Below are positions 1 through 8,177 of a DNA stretch of 35,166 nucleotides, one piece after another. The translations under genes and the position numbers were made by a program. This DNA comes from a virus, in the IMG/VR virus record IMGVR_UViG_3300025069_000002, positions 1 to 35,166 of that record; one strand, given 5' to 3'. Under the pieces are notes generated by a model. The model saw nothing but the letters and a program-made list of their open reading frames with translations. It did no database searches and was not told where the DNA came from. Each line of letters starts with the position of its first letter. Positions within the stretch are counted from its first letter, which is position 1.

Positions 1-851
1 GATCCACTATGATGAAGTCTTAACCGCTGTGCAGCATCGTCGCCTTTACCTTTGAGCCAGATACTGTTCCCCCGAACAAACAGCTCGCCGTCCACGTCTA
101 ACTCAGCGGTAGGGGCAGCTACCCCGACACCTACGTTCCCGTTAGCAAGGACGGTCATCCGTTGTACTGCGGTATTGGACCCATCAGGGGTAGTCCAGAG
201 CGAAAGCTCTGTAGGCATATCTGTACCGTCAGAAGGGGTGCCATTGACCCTTGCCTCTATCTTCGCCCCTTCCTCAAAACCCGATCCGTCATGCCCTTGG
301 AAACTAATTGTGCCAAGTACTGCATTATCATCAACAAGGGCGGGGGATGCTTCTGACCCGTCTGCCTTGCGGAGCGTCAGCTTTGGCGTTGTTGCTTCAG
401 TGTTGTGGTACGATGATATCGTCGCCTCGGCATTAGCAGAGTCTTTTGATATTTCAAGCTGGGTATCTGGACCATCTGTTCCGATGCCTATGTTACCCGA
501 TGCCGCTATCTTCAAACGTGCAGTCGCATCATATCGGAAGTGCAGACCTCCGGTTTCCCAATCAACGTACGCATTAGACCCGCTATGGTGAAGTCTTAGA
601 CGAGGGGCTGTATCATCGCCTTGACCTTTCAGCCAAATGTTGTCCCCTCGAACAAACAAACTTCCATCAACGTCAAGTTTATCAGCAGGGGCAGCTACCC
701 CGACACCTACGTTCCCATCACTCCCCTGCACTACCAAAGCATCAGCAACACCAGAAGCCTCTACCCTAAAATCTAAATCGTCGCCGTCTTCATTGATTAC
801 CAGCTCACTGTCTTTGAGAGTAAAGGGTGTTAGGGTTTCGATAATAGGCAT
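1..851 (-). CDS. Tail fibre-like modular protein, 3' end outside window
   Basis: 283 codons are visible and the reading frame is still open at the left edge. I place the start at the ATG at 851, eight bases after an AGGGGG ribosome site and just after an in-frame TAA. The product has three GN[VI]G[VI]G motifs (residues 46, 119 and 238). The first and third sit in repeats 192 residues apart that share the AAP..LDVDG..LFVRG..IWLKG.GDD core. Such motifs followed by LxV are common in phage fibre shafts, often with a C-terminal S74 chaperone; here that end would lie beyond position 1, so this is only an expectation. It is the last visible gene of the leftward structural operon, 18 bases after the previous stop. 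Role in host receptor binding is inferred. Confidence 0.8.
   Translation of the reverse strand, partial: MPIIETLTPFTLKDSELVINEDGDDLDFRVEASGVADALVVQGSDGNVGVGVAAPADKLDVDGSLFVRGDNIWLKGQGDDTAPRLRLHHSGSNAYVDWETGGLHFRYDATARLKIAASGNIGIGTDGPDTQLEISKDSANAEATISSYHNTEATTPKLTLRKADGSEASPALVDDNAVLGTISFQGHDGSGFEEGAKIEARVNGTPSDGTDMPTELSLWTTPDGSNTAVQRMTVLANGNVGVGVAAPTAELDVDGELFVRGNSIWLKGKGDDAAQRLRLHHSG
111..140. repeat. 30-bp direct repeat, copy 1
   Basis: This stretch is identical over 30 bp to 687-716 and lies in frame, 576 bp (192 codons) away. It encodes the GNVGVGVAAP motif of the fibre gene and marks a duplicated module. Confidence 0.9.
687..716. repeat. 30-bp direct repeat, copy 2
   Basis: Second copy of the repeat at 111-140. 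Perfect nucleotide identity over 30 bp suggests a recent duplication or continuing recombination between fibre modules. Confidence 0.9.
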
Positions 852-869
852 AACTATAGCCCCCTGGCC

Positions 870-1337
870 TTACTGAATAGTGTAGGAACCGCTCCCAATA
901 ATCACCTTTGTAGACGCCGAAGGAGGTACCCAGGCGACAGAGTTAGCATTTAGTTCGTAAGCGTTGCAGTAAGTTGTTGAATTTACCGTATAAAATACAG
1001 GAACAATGCCTGATTCCATGTTTTGATATGAGAATCCTATAAGGTTCCCTGACGTCGTACCGGCAGTAAAGGGCAACCCCTCTAACCGGAAATAAGAGCC
1101 ACCCGATGTAAATGACGTACTTACATAAAACTTAATAGTAACCAAGCTACCTATGCGCGAATACTTCCCGACTTGGGGTCCATAACTGATACTTGACGGG
1201 CCTGATAAGGTGGGGGTCCAAGTGCCTATTTCATACCTATCAAGCACTTCACCGGTCATACCCGCAGCAGGGGAAGCCTGGGCACTAAAATCAACGCCCT
1301 TACCAGCACTTAAATTGCCGTGTCTAATAATAGCCAT
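870..1337 (-). CDS. Putative tail/receptor-binding protein
   Basis: A 155-residue protein. Its centre reads GTWTPTLSG followed by VGKYSRIGSLVTIKFYV (about residues 38-72), a pattern I recognise from many phage tail fibre and appendage proteins, where a G-T-W-T-P-T-L strand precedes a G.Y.+.G..V strand. The rest is rich in Gly, Ser and Thr with predicted beta strands, and there is no signal peptide or membrane segment. It sits between a 101-aa tail protein and the long modular fibre, all read leftwards with short gaps. It is probably a structural tail tip component; an exact role cannot be assigned. Confidence 0.65.
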   Translation of the reverse strand: MAIIRHGNLSAGKGVDFSAQASPAAGMTGEVLDRYEIGTWTPTLSGPSSISYGPQVGKYSRIGSLVTIKFYVSTSFTSGGSYFRLEGLPFTAGTTSGNLIGFSYQNMESGIVPVFYTVNSTTYCNAYELNANSVAWVPPSASTKVIIGSGSYTIQ

Positions 1338-1342
1338 AATTA

Positions 1343-1648
1343 CTACCTTGAGGGTTTAGGGGTTAATCGAGAGGTCAATGTGCTTGCAGTAACAGACGCT
1401 GGCACCCACCGGAATACAGCCTTGGAAATGGGGAAGTCATACACTAGCTGTGTTGGGGCATTTGCTGCTATCGTGTCGGATTCGACTAATTTTATAGTAC
1501 CATCATTATGAACAATGCCTAAAGAGGCTACCCCGCCAACCGTGGGGTCAAAAACATACCAGGCAACGCCTGAGTTGTTCGTGTTGTCCCAGGAATGGTC
1601 AATAGCTGCTGTTGAGTCATGGGCGGTTACTTTTTCAAATGTCCTCAT
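1343..1648 (-). CDS. Small tail protein, duplicate of connector C-terminal domain
   Basis: A 101-residue protein that aligns along almost its whole length with residues 80-180 of the 215-aa protein at 12056-12703. Shared landmarks are NNSGV.WY, ..NDGT, AAN.PT..VYDFPIS.A.FRW.P and a final SRLTPKP. By eye roughly 45% of residues match. It lacks the N-terminal domain of the longer paralog. Its place among fibre genes suggests a small beta-rich domain used at two places in the virion, perhaps for docking fibres. It starts with ATG at 1648 and lies between the 990-aa virion protein and the tail protein at 870-1337. The domain is not one I can name. Confidence 0.7.
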   Translation of the reverse strand: MRTFEKVTAHDSTAAIDHSWDNTNNSGVAWYVFDPTVGGVASLGIVHNDGTIKLVESDTIAANAPTQLVYDFPISKAVFRWVPASVTASTLTSRLTPKPSR

Positions 1649-1710
1649 TTTAATTCCTATCTTTAGACCGTTACCCCGTTAAGGTGCCCGGTATCTGAAT
1701 TGTTAAGGCT

Positions 1711-4683
1711 CTATCCTGCCATTAGGCGCTGGACCTCGGTAGGGCCAATGCCAGGGTGTTTAAGGATTGGCGTTGATTTAATCTTATTACCTTCGTCCTG
1801 TTTTACCGCATAAGAGGCTTGAAGTGTATCGATATTTTCCGGCTTGTGTGAAACATCAAGTGGGCGTTTGAATAGAATGCTAAGTGTGTTTCTCCATGCG
1901 TAAGCAGGAGGGTTCTCCATGTCAGAAACCCTCTCGGCCATTCCCGCAACAATACTTGCATATATGCTGGGGTAAACCTTTTCGAGCATATCGACCTGCA
2001 CCCCTGTTAATGTTCCATTCTCTAGATTGGTCATTGTCTCGTTTATTGGATCCTCTAGCATAGCAACACGCTGTTCTTGTTGCGCCATCTCCCTATCTGT
2101 GGGTTCTCTTTCCTTTACGCCCATTAGTATATCGTCGTTTGTACGATTATCTTTCTTAAACCCTTCCGAAGCAAATCTTACCCCACCAGCCAGTTTTGAC
2201 TTAACCGCTTCTGCTAGGTTAGGCATCTCGTAATCGATCGGTTCAGTGACTTTGTTGATTGCCCCTGATAACACTTGGGGGTCCATCAAACGCATAGCCC
2301 TTTCTTTAGCGGCGGTGTAATCCTTCGCCTTGGTTGATTCCTTCTCTGCTGCATCCTCTCCAAGCTGCTTTGCTAGTGGTGCTAAGAAAAGCTTAGTTCT
2401 ATTAGGTCGCAAGGGGATTGTTCCACCTGGGCCGCCTCTCGCCATACGGTCCATTACGCCATCGAGCCCATCGTTTAGCGCCTTCCGGCTTCTTATGACC
2501 ATACTTTCGAAAGCGGCTAGCTTCCTTGCGGTAGACGCGCTATCGGCCAGCCCCCCAAGGATTAAACCCGCAGCAGCACCAACAGTGCCAAAAGCAACAC
2601 CACCAAAAGCAGCACCACCAAAAGAACGCAAGATGGTCGCAGCAAGTTGTGGCTCATAATTAGGACCACCCACGGCACCACGAATGAAAGCGGTTTCGCG
2701 CATCTCATTAACGAGGGAATCCTTCATATCCAAGGTAGTGCCTAGAGCATGGCGCAATCGGACAGCCGCCTCTGAAGCTTCTTTAGTAGTCTCGGCCCCC
2801 GCCCAGCCATAAGCCTTATTAGCTGCCCCCGCAAAACTATCGGCGCTCTTGAAAAAGCCATCGAAAATCTCATCGGCCTCTTTCCCCCAGCTCGCCTCCA
2901 TCCCTTCACCGGTACGGCCTTCTACCTTTTTTAGCCACCTCCCAATTTTCTCGGTGCTTACTATTTCCCCCTTTGCACCAGCATACCCAAACTTTGGAAC
3001 GAATTTCTGCATACTGGTTAAAAGGGCGGTAAACTGTGGGTTAACGGTAGCTTGAATTTCGGCGGCTTTCCCCCAAATACTGGCATCCTCCAGAATCCCG
3101 TGGATATGCCTCCATGAGTTGTTGAGCGAATGCCATGTTGTTGAGGGTATTTTGCTCCGGCCTTCCCCCCAGACAAAATAAGCAGTGTGCTTTTTATAGT
3201 CGTCGAGCATTAGAAAAGCGTCTTTGGCTATCTCTTTAATGGTATCGTCTTTTTGCGTATCGAGCGCGTTCCGAAGCCACTTGTTGACGATTTCATCACG
3301 GGAGGGGGATACGCCCAGCTCCGCCATTTGCGGAGTCACCGACTCGCCCCAATTTCCCGAAAGGATATTCTCAAGCATATTGTCGGCGCTTCTAACGTTT
3401 TTAGCAACTTCGTCCCCTTTGCCTAGCCACCTAAAAGCGCCCGCCTTTTTTGTTAAATCGTCAATTGCATCAAGAAGGCCAAGATTCCCCGCTTCGCTTT
3501 TTCCTTTTAGTAGGTCAGCAACCCTATTTAGGGCAGCCGTAGGGTCAGCCTCTTCAGCAGTATCGCGAAAAATGCTTTCCCTAATCCCCTGTCTCTTGGC
3601 TAGTCCACGAGAATTTTTCGTAACCACGGCTAAGTCATCAAGGACACTATTTATGCTGGACACAATGTTGTCTTGCTTGCCCTTAAACGTCTTCTCAGCC
3701 GCGTAAGCTTCAGCGCGTTTCTTGTATGCGTAGGGTGCTACTTGCTTCTCTAAAATATCAGGGTCTTGTCCCAAAACGCCGCTGCTCCATTTTGAGAACT
3801 TTTTTTGTCCCGCTATCGAGAGGTCACTTCCGGTGGCTTTTTTATAAAGTGACGCGATACCGTTAGACATACCCTTTCCCGCCGCTACTCCAGTAACGCC
3901 GATCATGTGAATCCCGGCATTTCCAACCCCTCCGAATAAAGCGCTGTAGCCCATGTTGGCCATAAGTAATTCGCCAACATCTTCAGGGTCGCCAAGCATT
4001 GATTCTGTTAATGTTGTACCTGCGCCGAACAGGGCTCCCTCGCTCATCCCCGCCAAGCCTTTAGCACCCGTACCTTGGAGAATCCTTAACGCGGTTGCCT
4101 TATTTCCGGCCCTAGATGCAAGCGCTGCGCCGCCTAAGCCCTTTTCAAGATACCGCCCAGCTTTAAACACCCCTTTAGAGGCAATAAGAAGATCGCTAGC
4201 TTTTATGCCTTTCGCCGCTAACCGCGCCCCTGTCCCTGCTGTACTCGCACCACCAGAAAACAACGCCGGGAGAGCAGCCCCACCGACTTCAAAGCCTACG
4301 GACGTGCCGGGGAATTCCTCACGCCAAGTCTGCATTCGTTCTTTACCGAGTATTTCGCGCAAGACAATATCGGACATTCCAAGAGTGCCGCCACGCGCTA
4401 ACCCGGTTGCGGCAGCCGCGATGTAGTTCCCCCAAGAGTCCTCACCGTATTCTTCTTTGCGACCAATTCTCGCCCAGTCTTTAGTGCTCCCGTAATTCCC
4501 CCCACGGCTGAAAGCTTCTCTGGCGTTAATGCCTGGGATAAAATGGCGGCTACCATCGGGAGCAATAACGGGGATTTTCTCAGTATCCGCAAAAGCATAC
4601 TGCCGTGATAAGACTTTTTCCCTAATAAGGTTTTCAGGGATTTCCTCATAAGAGTTCGTTTTGAAATTGTAAAGTCTAGGCAT
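1711..4683 (-). CDS. Large putative internal virion / DNA ejection protein
   Basis: A 990-residue protein. The N-terminus (residues 1-60) has a short conserved-looking head (MPRLYNFKTNSYEEIPENL) and a PDG.RHFIPG element of a type seen at the start of large virion proteins in podoviruses. Two Gly/Ala-rich hydrophobic stretches (about residues 120-150 and 682-712) could insert into membrane during ejection. The intervening part is largely helical and charged. The size, position directly after the lytic transglycosylase and position before the fibre genes fit an ejection protein like T7 gp15/gp16 or P22 gp16 in role; I see no sequence similarity to those. Four bases separate its start from the transglycosylase stop. 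Confidence 0.6.
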   Translation of the reverse strand: MPRLYNFKTNSYEEIPENLIREKVLSRQYAFADTEKIPVIAPDGSRHFIPGINAREAFSRGGNYGSTKDWARIGRKEEYGEDSWGNYIAAAATGLARGGTLGMSDIVLREILGKERMQTWREEFPGTSVGFEVGGAALPALFSGGASTAGTGARLAAKGIKASDLLIASKGVFKAGRYLEKGLGGAALASRAGNKATALRILQGTGAKGLAGMSEGALFGAGTTLTESMLGDPEDVGELLMANMGYSALFGGVGNAGIHMIGVTGVAAGKGMSNGIASLYKKATGSDLSIAGQKKFSKWSSGVLGQDPDILEKQVAPYAYKKRAEAYAAEKTFKGKQDNIVSSINSVLDDLAVVTKNSRGLAKRQGIRESIFRDTAEEADPTAALNRVADLLKGKSEAGNLGLLDAIDDLTKKAGAFRWLGKGDEVAKNVRSADNMLENILSGNWGESVTPQMAELGVSPSRDEIVNKWLRNALDTQKDDTIKEIAKDAFLMLDDYKKHTAYFVWGEGRSKIPSTTWHSLNNSWRHIHGILEDASIWGKAAEIQATVNPQFTALLTSMQKFVPKFGYAGAKGEIVSTEKIGRWLKKVEGRTGEGMEASWGKEADEIFDGFFKSADSFAGAANKAYGWAGAETTKEASEAAVRLRHALGTTLDMKDSLVNEMRETAFIRGAVGGPNYEPQLAATILRSFGGAAFGGVAFGTVGAAAGLILGGLADSASTARKLAAFESMVIRSRKALNDGLDGVMDRMARGGPGGTIPLRPNRTKLFLAPLAKQLGEDAAEKESTKAKDYTAAKERAMRLMDPQVLSGAINKVTEPIDYEMPNLAEAVKSKLAGGVRFASEGFKKDNRTNDDILMGVKEREPTDREMAQQEQRVAMLEDPINETMTNLENGTLTGVQVDMLEKVYPSIYASIVAGMAERVSDMENPPAYAWRNTLSILFKRPLDVSHKPENIDTLQASYAVKQDEGNKIKSTPILKHPGIGPTEVQRLMAG

Positions 4684-4686
4684 TCA

Positions 4687-5277
4687 CTATGCTCCCACGC
4701 CTGCGCCGTACTTGCTTAGTTTACGCCCAAAGGAATCGTAAACCTCCTTTAATGACCTAGCCGTCCCAGAGCCACTATGAAAGACATTCTTGTTTGCCTT
4801 TGCCGGTTTCGGAAAAACGTCTTTTGCTTTAGCGCTTGGGTCCTTTTGCATTTCTTTGTAGAACTTTGCTGCCCCCCCTGCCCCGAAGAAGTGCGCCGCG
4901 TAGTAGTCACGCGCCCCTAGCTTTTCAGGAACCCCTGCCTTGCCTGCTAGTGCTCTAGCATTGCCGCGCAAGAATTCTACCGCTAACAAGGTTGAGGCAA
5001 CCGGGTCTGTGGCTTTTGCGTCGGAAGGGATACCCAGCCTTTTCCCATGCTTATTCATCATTTCGCTCCAGGTACTATCGATAAACTGAAACAGCCCCTT
5101 AGCCGTACCTTTCTTAGCTTTCGCGGAAGGATTAAGGCCGGATTCAACTAAACCCATCGCAACAAGTGTACCGGGGTCAATCCCTTGCTCTTTCGCAATA
5201 GCCCCAACCATAGCCGCCGTTTCCTTACGGTCACCGCCGCCTTGACCCTTAAAGGCCGCGTACTGCGAACCGGGCAA
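4687..5277 (-). CDS. SLT-type lytic transglycosylase, virion-associated
   Basis: This protein cleaves peptidoglycan glycan strands, most likely during DNA injection. The fold signature is clear: the catalytic glutamate is in ESGLNP (E45), followed by KGLFQFIDSTW (60-70), and the late Y..HFFG segment (126-132) that closes the SLT domain. The C-terminal 50 residues are basic. The listed start is a TTG at 5277 with no good ribosome site, and the frame is open upstream of it as far as the end of the preceding virion gene. A slippery A AAA AAG at 5304-5310 would bring ribosomes into this frame, so the domain may be made mainly as the C-terminus of a 732-aa fusion. In T7 the corresponding activity is also part of a larger internal virion protein. 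Confidence 0.88.
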   Translation of the reverse strand: MPGSQYAAFKGQGGGDRKETAAMVGAIAKEQGIDPGTLVAMGLVESGLNPSAKAKKGTAKGLFQFIDSTWSEMMNKHGKRLGIPSDAKATDPVASTLLAVEFLRGNARALAGKAGVPEKLGARDYYAAHFFGAGGAAKFYKEMQKDPSAKAKDVFPKPAKANKNVFHSGSGTARSLKEVYDSFGRKLSKYGAGVGA

Positions 5278-5327
5278 AGCGGTACCACCGCCCGCCCTCG
5301 TTACTTTTTTCCGGTTACGCGCTCCCC
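5271..5327 (-). promoter_or_regulatory. Putative programmed -1 ribosomal frameshift signal
   Basis: Read on the minus strand, a GGGGAG Shine-Dalgarno-like element (5322-5327) precedes a slippery A AAA AAG (5304-5310) by 11 bases. The zero-frame stop TAA (5301-5303) follows at once. A GC-rich hairpin with inner arms GCGGT/ACCGC (5287-5291 with 5279-5283) and a possible outer extension to 5271 lies about 10 bases downstream. The -1 frame is open into the lytic transglycosylase. The layout matches the E. coli dnaX frameshift site, which uses the same heptamer and a Shine-Dalgarno stimulator at a similar distance. Confidence 0.65.
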
Positions 5328-6884
5328 GCCTAATCCGCCTAACCCAGAGCTATCTTCTAGCCACCCATCCGACTTCATACTAGATTTTATACCACCAACC
5401 TCTGCTTCCCATCCCTTGACTTGAATGTCGTGGCCTTGTCCTTCGAGAAGGGTTAGGATTGCGCCCCGCCGCTGCTCCGCAGTCATTTCGTACATAGCGC
5501 GTAATTCCTGTGAAAGCCCTGCTTTCTGTGCAGGGGTCATCGCGGCATAATGCTCTGTCCCTCTTTCTAAGGAATACTCCATAATCCCCACCATTTTAGC
5601 GATCCGCATATTTTCTAAATCAGTCGCTTTAGGCGCCCATTTCCTTGCCCGATCGTACTCCTCTTTCCGCGATGTGACCCCACTAACGGCGTAAACCATA
5701 TCCGACGCCGCTTGCTCGGCCAAACGGTTGAACTCCTTCGGTTTTGTCTCGCCAGGCACAAGGACATCCAGGTAGCTCCTGACTGCGTTTATGTCCTTCG
5801 ACAGACTCCACATACGCCTCATTTTGTCCTTTAATGAACCAAAAGCGGTCATGGATTTTCTCATATCAGTAGGTATCTTGCCACCCTTCACTACGCTTAC
5901 CGCAAGCCGCTGTTTCCTATCGTCAATCTCGCTGGCTAAGTTGATAGCGCCATATTCAAGGCCATACTCTTTCCCAATCTTATTAATTTCTGCCTGGTAA
6001 GTCTGGTACGCGGCGCTATAGGCAACTTGTTCTGCTTGTTCGGCGTTACCCAACATCCGCATAGCCATCCCGTAGACGTTTCTCTTTTCGTCCACTAAGC
6101 CCTTGAGTTTTTGGTACTCCATCTTTTGGGCGTCAATATCATTTTTGATAGCGCCCTGGATAATCTGCAACGCGGTATTGGGCATTTTTTGACCAGACAG
6201 ACCTTGAGCATAAGCACCCATAGCCACACTAATAACAGCGGAGATTTTAGAGAAAGCATTAGGGAAAGCCCGTTGTGGGTTAATTTCCCAATTTGCGAGT
6301 TTTTCAGTGGCTCTGCCTAGAACCGTCTTCGCCTTATTGAGTTCCTGCTGGGCCTGTGTAAACCTTGCCTCGTCACCGCCCCTATATTGTTCGGCTATCT
6401 CACCACGCCTAGTGTCCCATGTGCTCTCGGCTTTTCGTAATAACCCATCCGGCCCCATGTACCGGTCCAGGAGTTCGCTTAGTTCGGCCCCGGAGTCTCG
6501 GCCTTCCGCTTCATTTGATGGTGGACCGGCTTGTGCGGCTTGTGCCTCTGGTGGTGCGGTTGGCGCCCCTGTCGAGGAGGCCATTGGTGCATTCCAACCA
6601 GGGTCTTCCTCCACCCAATTTGGGGATGCGGAACGCTCTAGGGAGGCAATATAATCCGGCGAAGGGCTACCGTATAGCTCACGATAAGCAGCCTCTTTGG
6701 GACCGAGTGCCTCTATAGCAGCTCGCTCGGCAGCTTCCTTCTCGGCTTCCTCGGCAGCAACCTGCTCTTTGTCCAAATCCCGAAACATTTGGATATGGCG
6801 TTGTTTTTCGTAATCAAATGCGTCTTTATCGCTCAACCTCCCCATGCGAGCGCGGTATGAAGGGTCCGATGTACCTGCAACCAT
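5301..6884 (-). CDS. Putative internal virion protein, frameshift donor
   Basis: A 527-residue, mostly helical protein. Residues 15-75 form a highly charged Glu/Ala/Lys region likely to be coiled coil, 80-125 is a Pro/Ala-rich linker, and a second long helical region covers about 140-330. There is no recognisable enzyme domain. It follows a 33-aa gene through a TAATG overlap at 6884 and ends in GKK just before TAA. The end contains the slippery site described at 5271-5327, so a share of ribosomes may extend it into the lytic transglycosylase. Position between the nozzle-like protein and the transglycosylase suggests an ejected or internal virion component; this is inference from context. Confidence 0.65.
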   Translation of the reverse strand: MVAGTSDPSYRARMGRLSDKDAFDYEKQRHIQMFRDLDKEQVAAEEAEKEAAERAAIEALGPKEAAYRELYGSPSPDYIASLERSASPNWVEEDPGWNAPMASSTGAPTAPPEAQAAQAGPPSNEAEGRDSGAELSELLDRYMGPDGLLRKAESTWDTRRGEIAEQYRGGDEARFTQAQQELNKAKTVLGRATEKLANWEINPQRAFPNAFSKISAVISVAMGAYAQGLSGQKMPNTALQIIQGAIKNDIDAQKMEYQKLKGLVDEKRNVYGMAMRMLGNAEQAEQVAYSAAYQTYQAEINKIGKEYGLEYGAINLASEIDDRKQRLAVSVVKGGKIPTDMRKSMTAFGSLKDKMRRMWSLSKDINAVRSYLDVLVPGETKPKEFNRLAEQAASDMVYAVSGVTSRKEEYDRARKWAPKATDLENMRIAKMVGIMEYSLERGTEHYAAMTPAQKAGLSQELRAMYEMTAEQRRGAILTLLEGQGHDIQVKGWEAEVGGIKSSMKSDGWLEDSSGLGGLGGERVTGKK

Positions 6885-6985
6885 TATTTACTCCCCTTTC
6901 CTGACTTCTCTAGTTCTCTGATACGTTCGTCTTGTTTCTTAAGAAGAGCCATCGTTGTTAATGACGCCGCTGCGGTGTCAGCCAT
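6884..6985 (-). CDS. 33-aa coiled-coil microprotein
   Basis: This small frame encodes 33 residues beginning MADTAAASLTTMALLKKQDE and ending in RIRELEKSGKGSK. Its stop overlaps the start of the 527-aa gene as TAATG, the same coupling seen at four other junctions in this operon, and it begins 13 bases after the preceding gene ends. The second half has heptad-like spacing of Leu and Ile and is charged, suggesting a short helix or coiled coil. The ribosome site is weak (CGGGG). Tight fit between genes and translational coupling support it as real; its function is unknown. Confidence 0.55.
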   Translation of the reverse strand: MADTAAASLTTMALLKKQDERIRELEKSGKGSK

Positions 6986-6998
6986 AAGATACCCCGTT

Positions 6999-7565
6999 TC
7001 ATGCAAAGCCAAGTTTCGTGGCCATCGCAGTGGCCTGACCCAGTGTGCCTAGTATACTGGAGCCGGGGTCTGCTTCTCTCATAGCCCTCCGGTATTCTGC
7101 AACCGCTTGCTCTAGTACCCTGTCAAACAGAACGTCATCCGCAGCAAGCAATCCAGCGGCGTTTGCCTCCTGTTCGGTGTATCCCTGCTTTGCTGCCTCT
7201 ACTATCATAGCGACAGATGCCTCTGACTCAACATAAGACTGTCCAGCCGCCTCGGTTCCCATGCGAAGGCCACGCCCGCCCTGATTTAGACCACGCGCCA
7301 TAGCTATTTGTTTTGCCGCCGCCGACCTTTGGAAAGCCCTGGACTCCTCCGCCGCTGGGCCCCCTGTCTCCCTTAGTTCCCGCAGTTCTGCGAGGTCCTG
7401 CAAATACTTCCTACGCCCGATATTCTGCTCTGGACTGTAGGGTATTTGTGGGTCGTCACCGGGGGTACTGGCTGAAACCTCGATAACGCCACCAGGCCCC
7501 CATCGTGTCGTTTTCCCTCTGCCGGTGTGCTTTCTAAATATCTCTAACGGATTCAGGGCGGTCAT
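6999..7565 (-). CDS. Small putative virion protein
   Basis: A 188-residue protein with a good ribosome site (TAGGAG before ATG). The N-terminal third is polar and Gly/Pro-containing; residues 60-175 are Ala/Glu/Gln-rich and predicted helical, with a Gly-rich GLNQGGRGLRMG break near residue 95. No known domain is recognised. Composition and place, between another Ala-rich small protein and the 527-aa protein, suggest one of the small internal or ejection proteins that podoviruses encode beside their tail genes. Function is inferred only from neighbourhood. Confidence 0.6.
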   Translation of the reverse strand: MTALNPLEIFRKHTGRGKTTRWGPGGVIEVSASTPGDDPQIPYSPEQNIGRRKYLQDLAELRELRETGGPAAEESRAFQRSAAAKQIAMARGLNQGGRGLRMGTEAAGQSYVESEASVAMIVEAAKQGYTEQEANAAGLLAADDVLFDRVLEQAVAEYRRAMREADPGSSILGTLGQATAMATKLGFA

Positions 7566-7576
7566 TTATTTGTCTC

Positions 7577-8161
7577 CTATAGCCTTATTTCCGACGGTGC
7601 ATCTTCAGGATCGCTCTTTAGTATCGTTGTCATAAGCGCCGCTACATCACCAAGACCTTTCCAGGTACTAGCCTGACCCTTTAGTGAGATCCCTAGCTCG
7701 TCGGCTCGCCGCTTTAGCCTCTCCATAAGGGCAGATTGTGCCTGTCCTCGTTCCAGTTGTGCCCAGGCGTTAGCTGCATTTAAGCCGACATTGAAACGCT
7801 GCCTAGCTTCGCCAACCATTTTTCCGCCCTGTTGTTGCAGGATTGTACCCCCCAGTGTTGCGCCTTTTTGTGAGGCAGCAAATTGTGCTTCAGGAGGTGC
7901 CCCGCTCATTGCCGCAAACTGCCTTTTAGCCGCGTCATCGCCCATCTTTTTAGCGAGCATACCTGAAACCAACGGACGCCCACGTAAACCACGGGCAGAT
8001 TCCACAGTTCTGCCCATTTGCGCCTGTGTTTCTGGGTCAAGTCGCTCAAGGTTAGCAAGCTCGTTACCCTCCGATTCCCACCCAGGTCGCCAAAGAGGGC
8101 GCCCAAATGCGTCAACACCGCCAACAGCAACACCGCCAACATCAACTCCGAATACTTTCAC
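7577..8161 (-). CDS. Small putative virion protein
   Basis: A 194-residue protein starting at a GTG (8161) eight to nine bases after TAGGAG. The N-terminus is Gly/Val-rich and short; residues 50-180 are Ala/Gln/Arg-rich and mostly helical, resembling the composition of podovirus internal virion proteins. No catalytic motif or membrane segment is visible. It lies 16 bases after the 1292-aa tail gene and 11 bases before the next small virion gene, so the three are probably co-translated. I do not recognise a family. Confidence 0.6.
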   Translation of the reverse strand: MKVFGVDVGGVAVGGVDAFGRPLWRPGWESEGNELANLERLDPETQAQMGRTVESARGLRGRPLVSGMLAKKMGDDAAKRQFAAMSGAPPEAQFAASQKGATLGGTILQQQGGKMVGEARQRFNVGLNAANAWAQLERGQAQSALMERLKRRADELGISLKGQASTWKGLGDVAALMTTILKSDPEDAPSEIRL

Positions 8162-8177
8162 TAGTTCACTCCTATGC

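Noticed and set aside
3224-3706. Long frames antisense to the 990-aa and other structural genes (also 3953-4426, 9771-10241)
   Set aside because: Shadows of strongly supported genes with Ser/Ala/Pro-biased composition and no ribosome sites.
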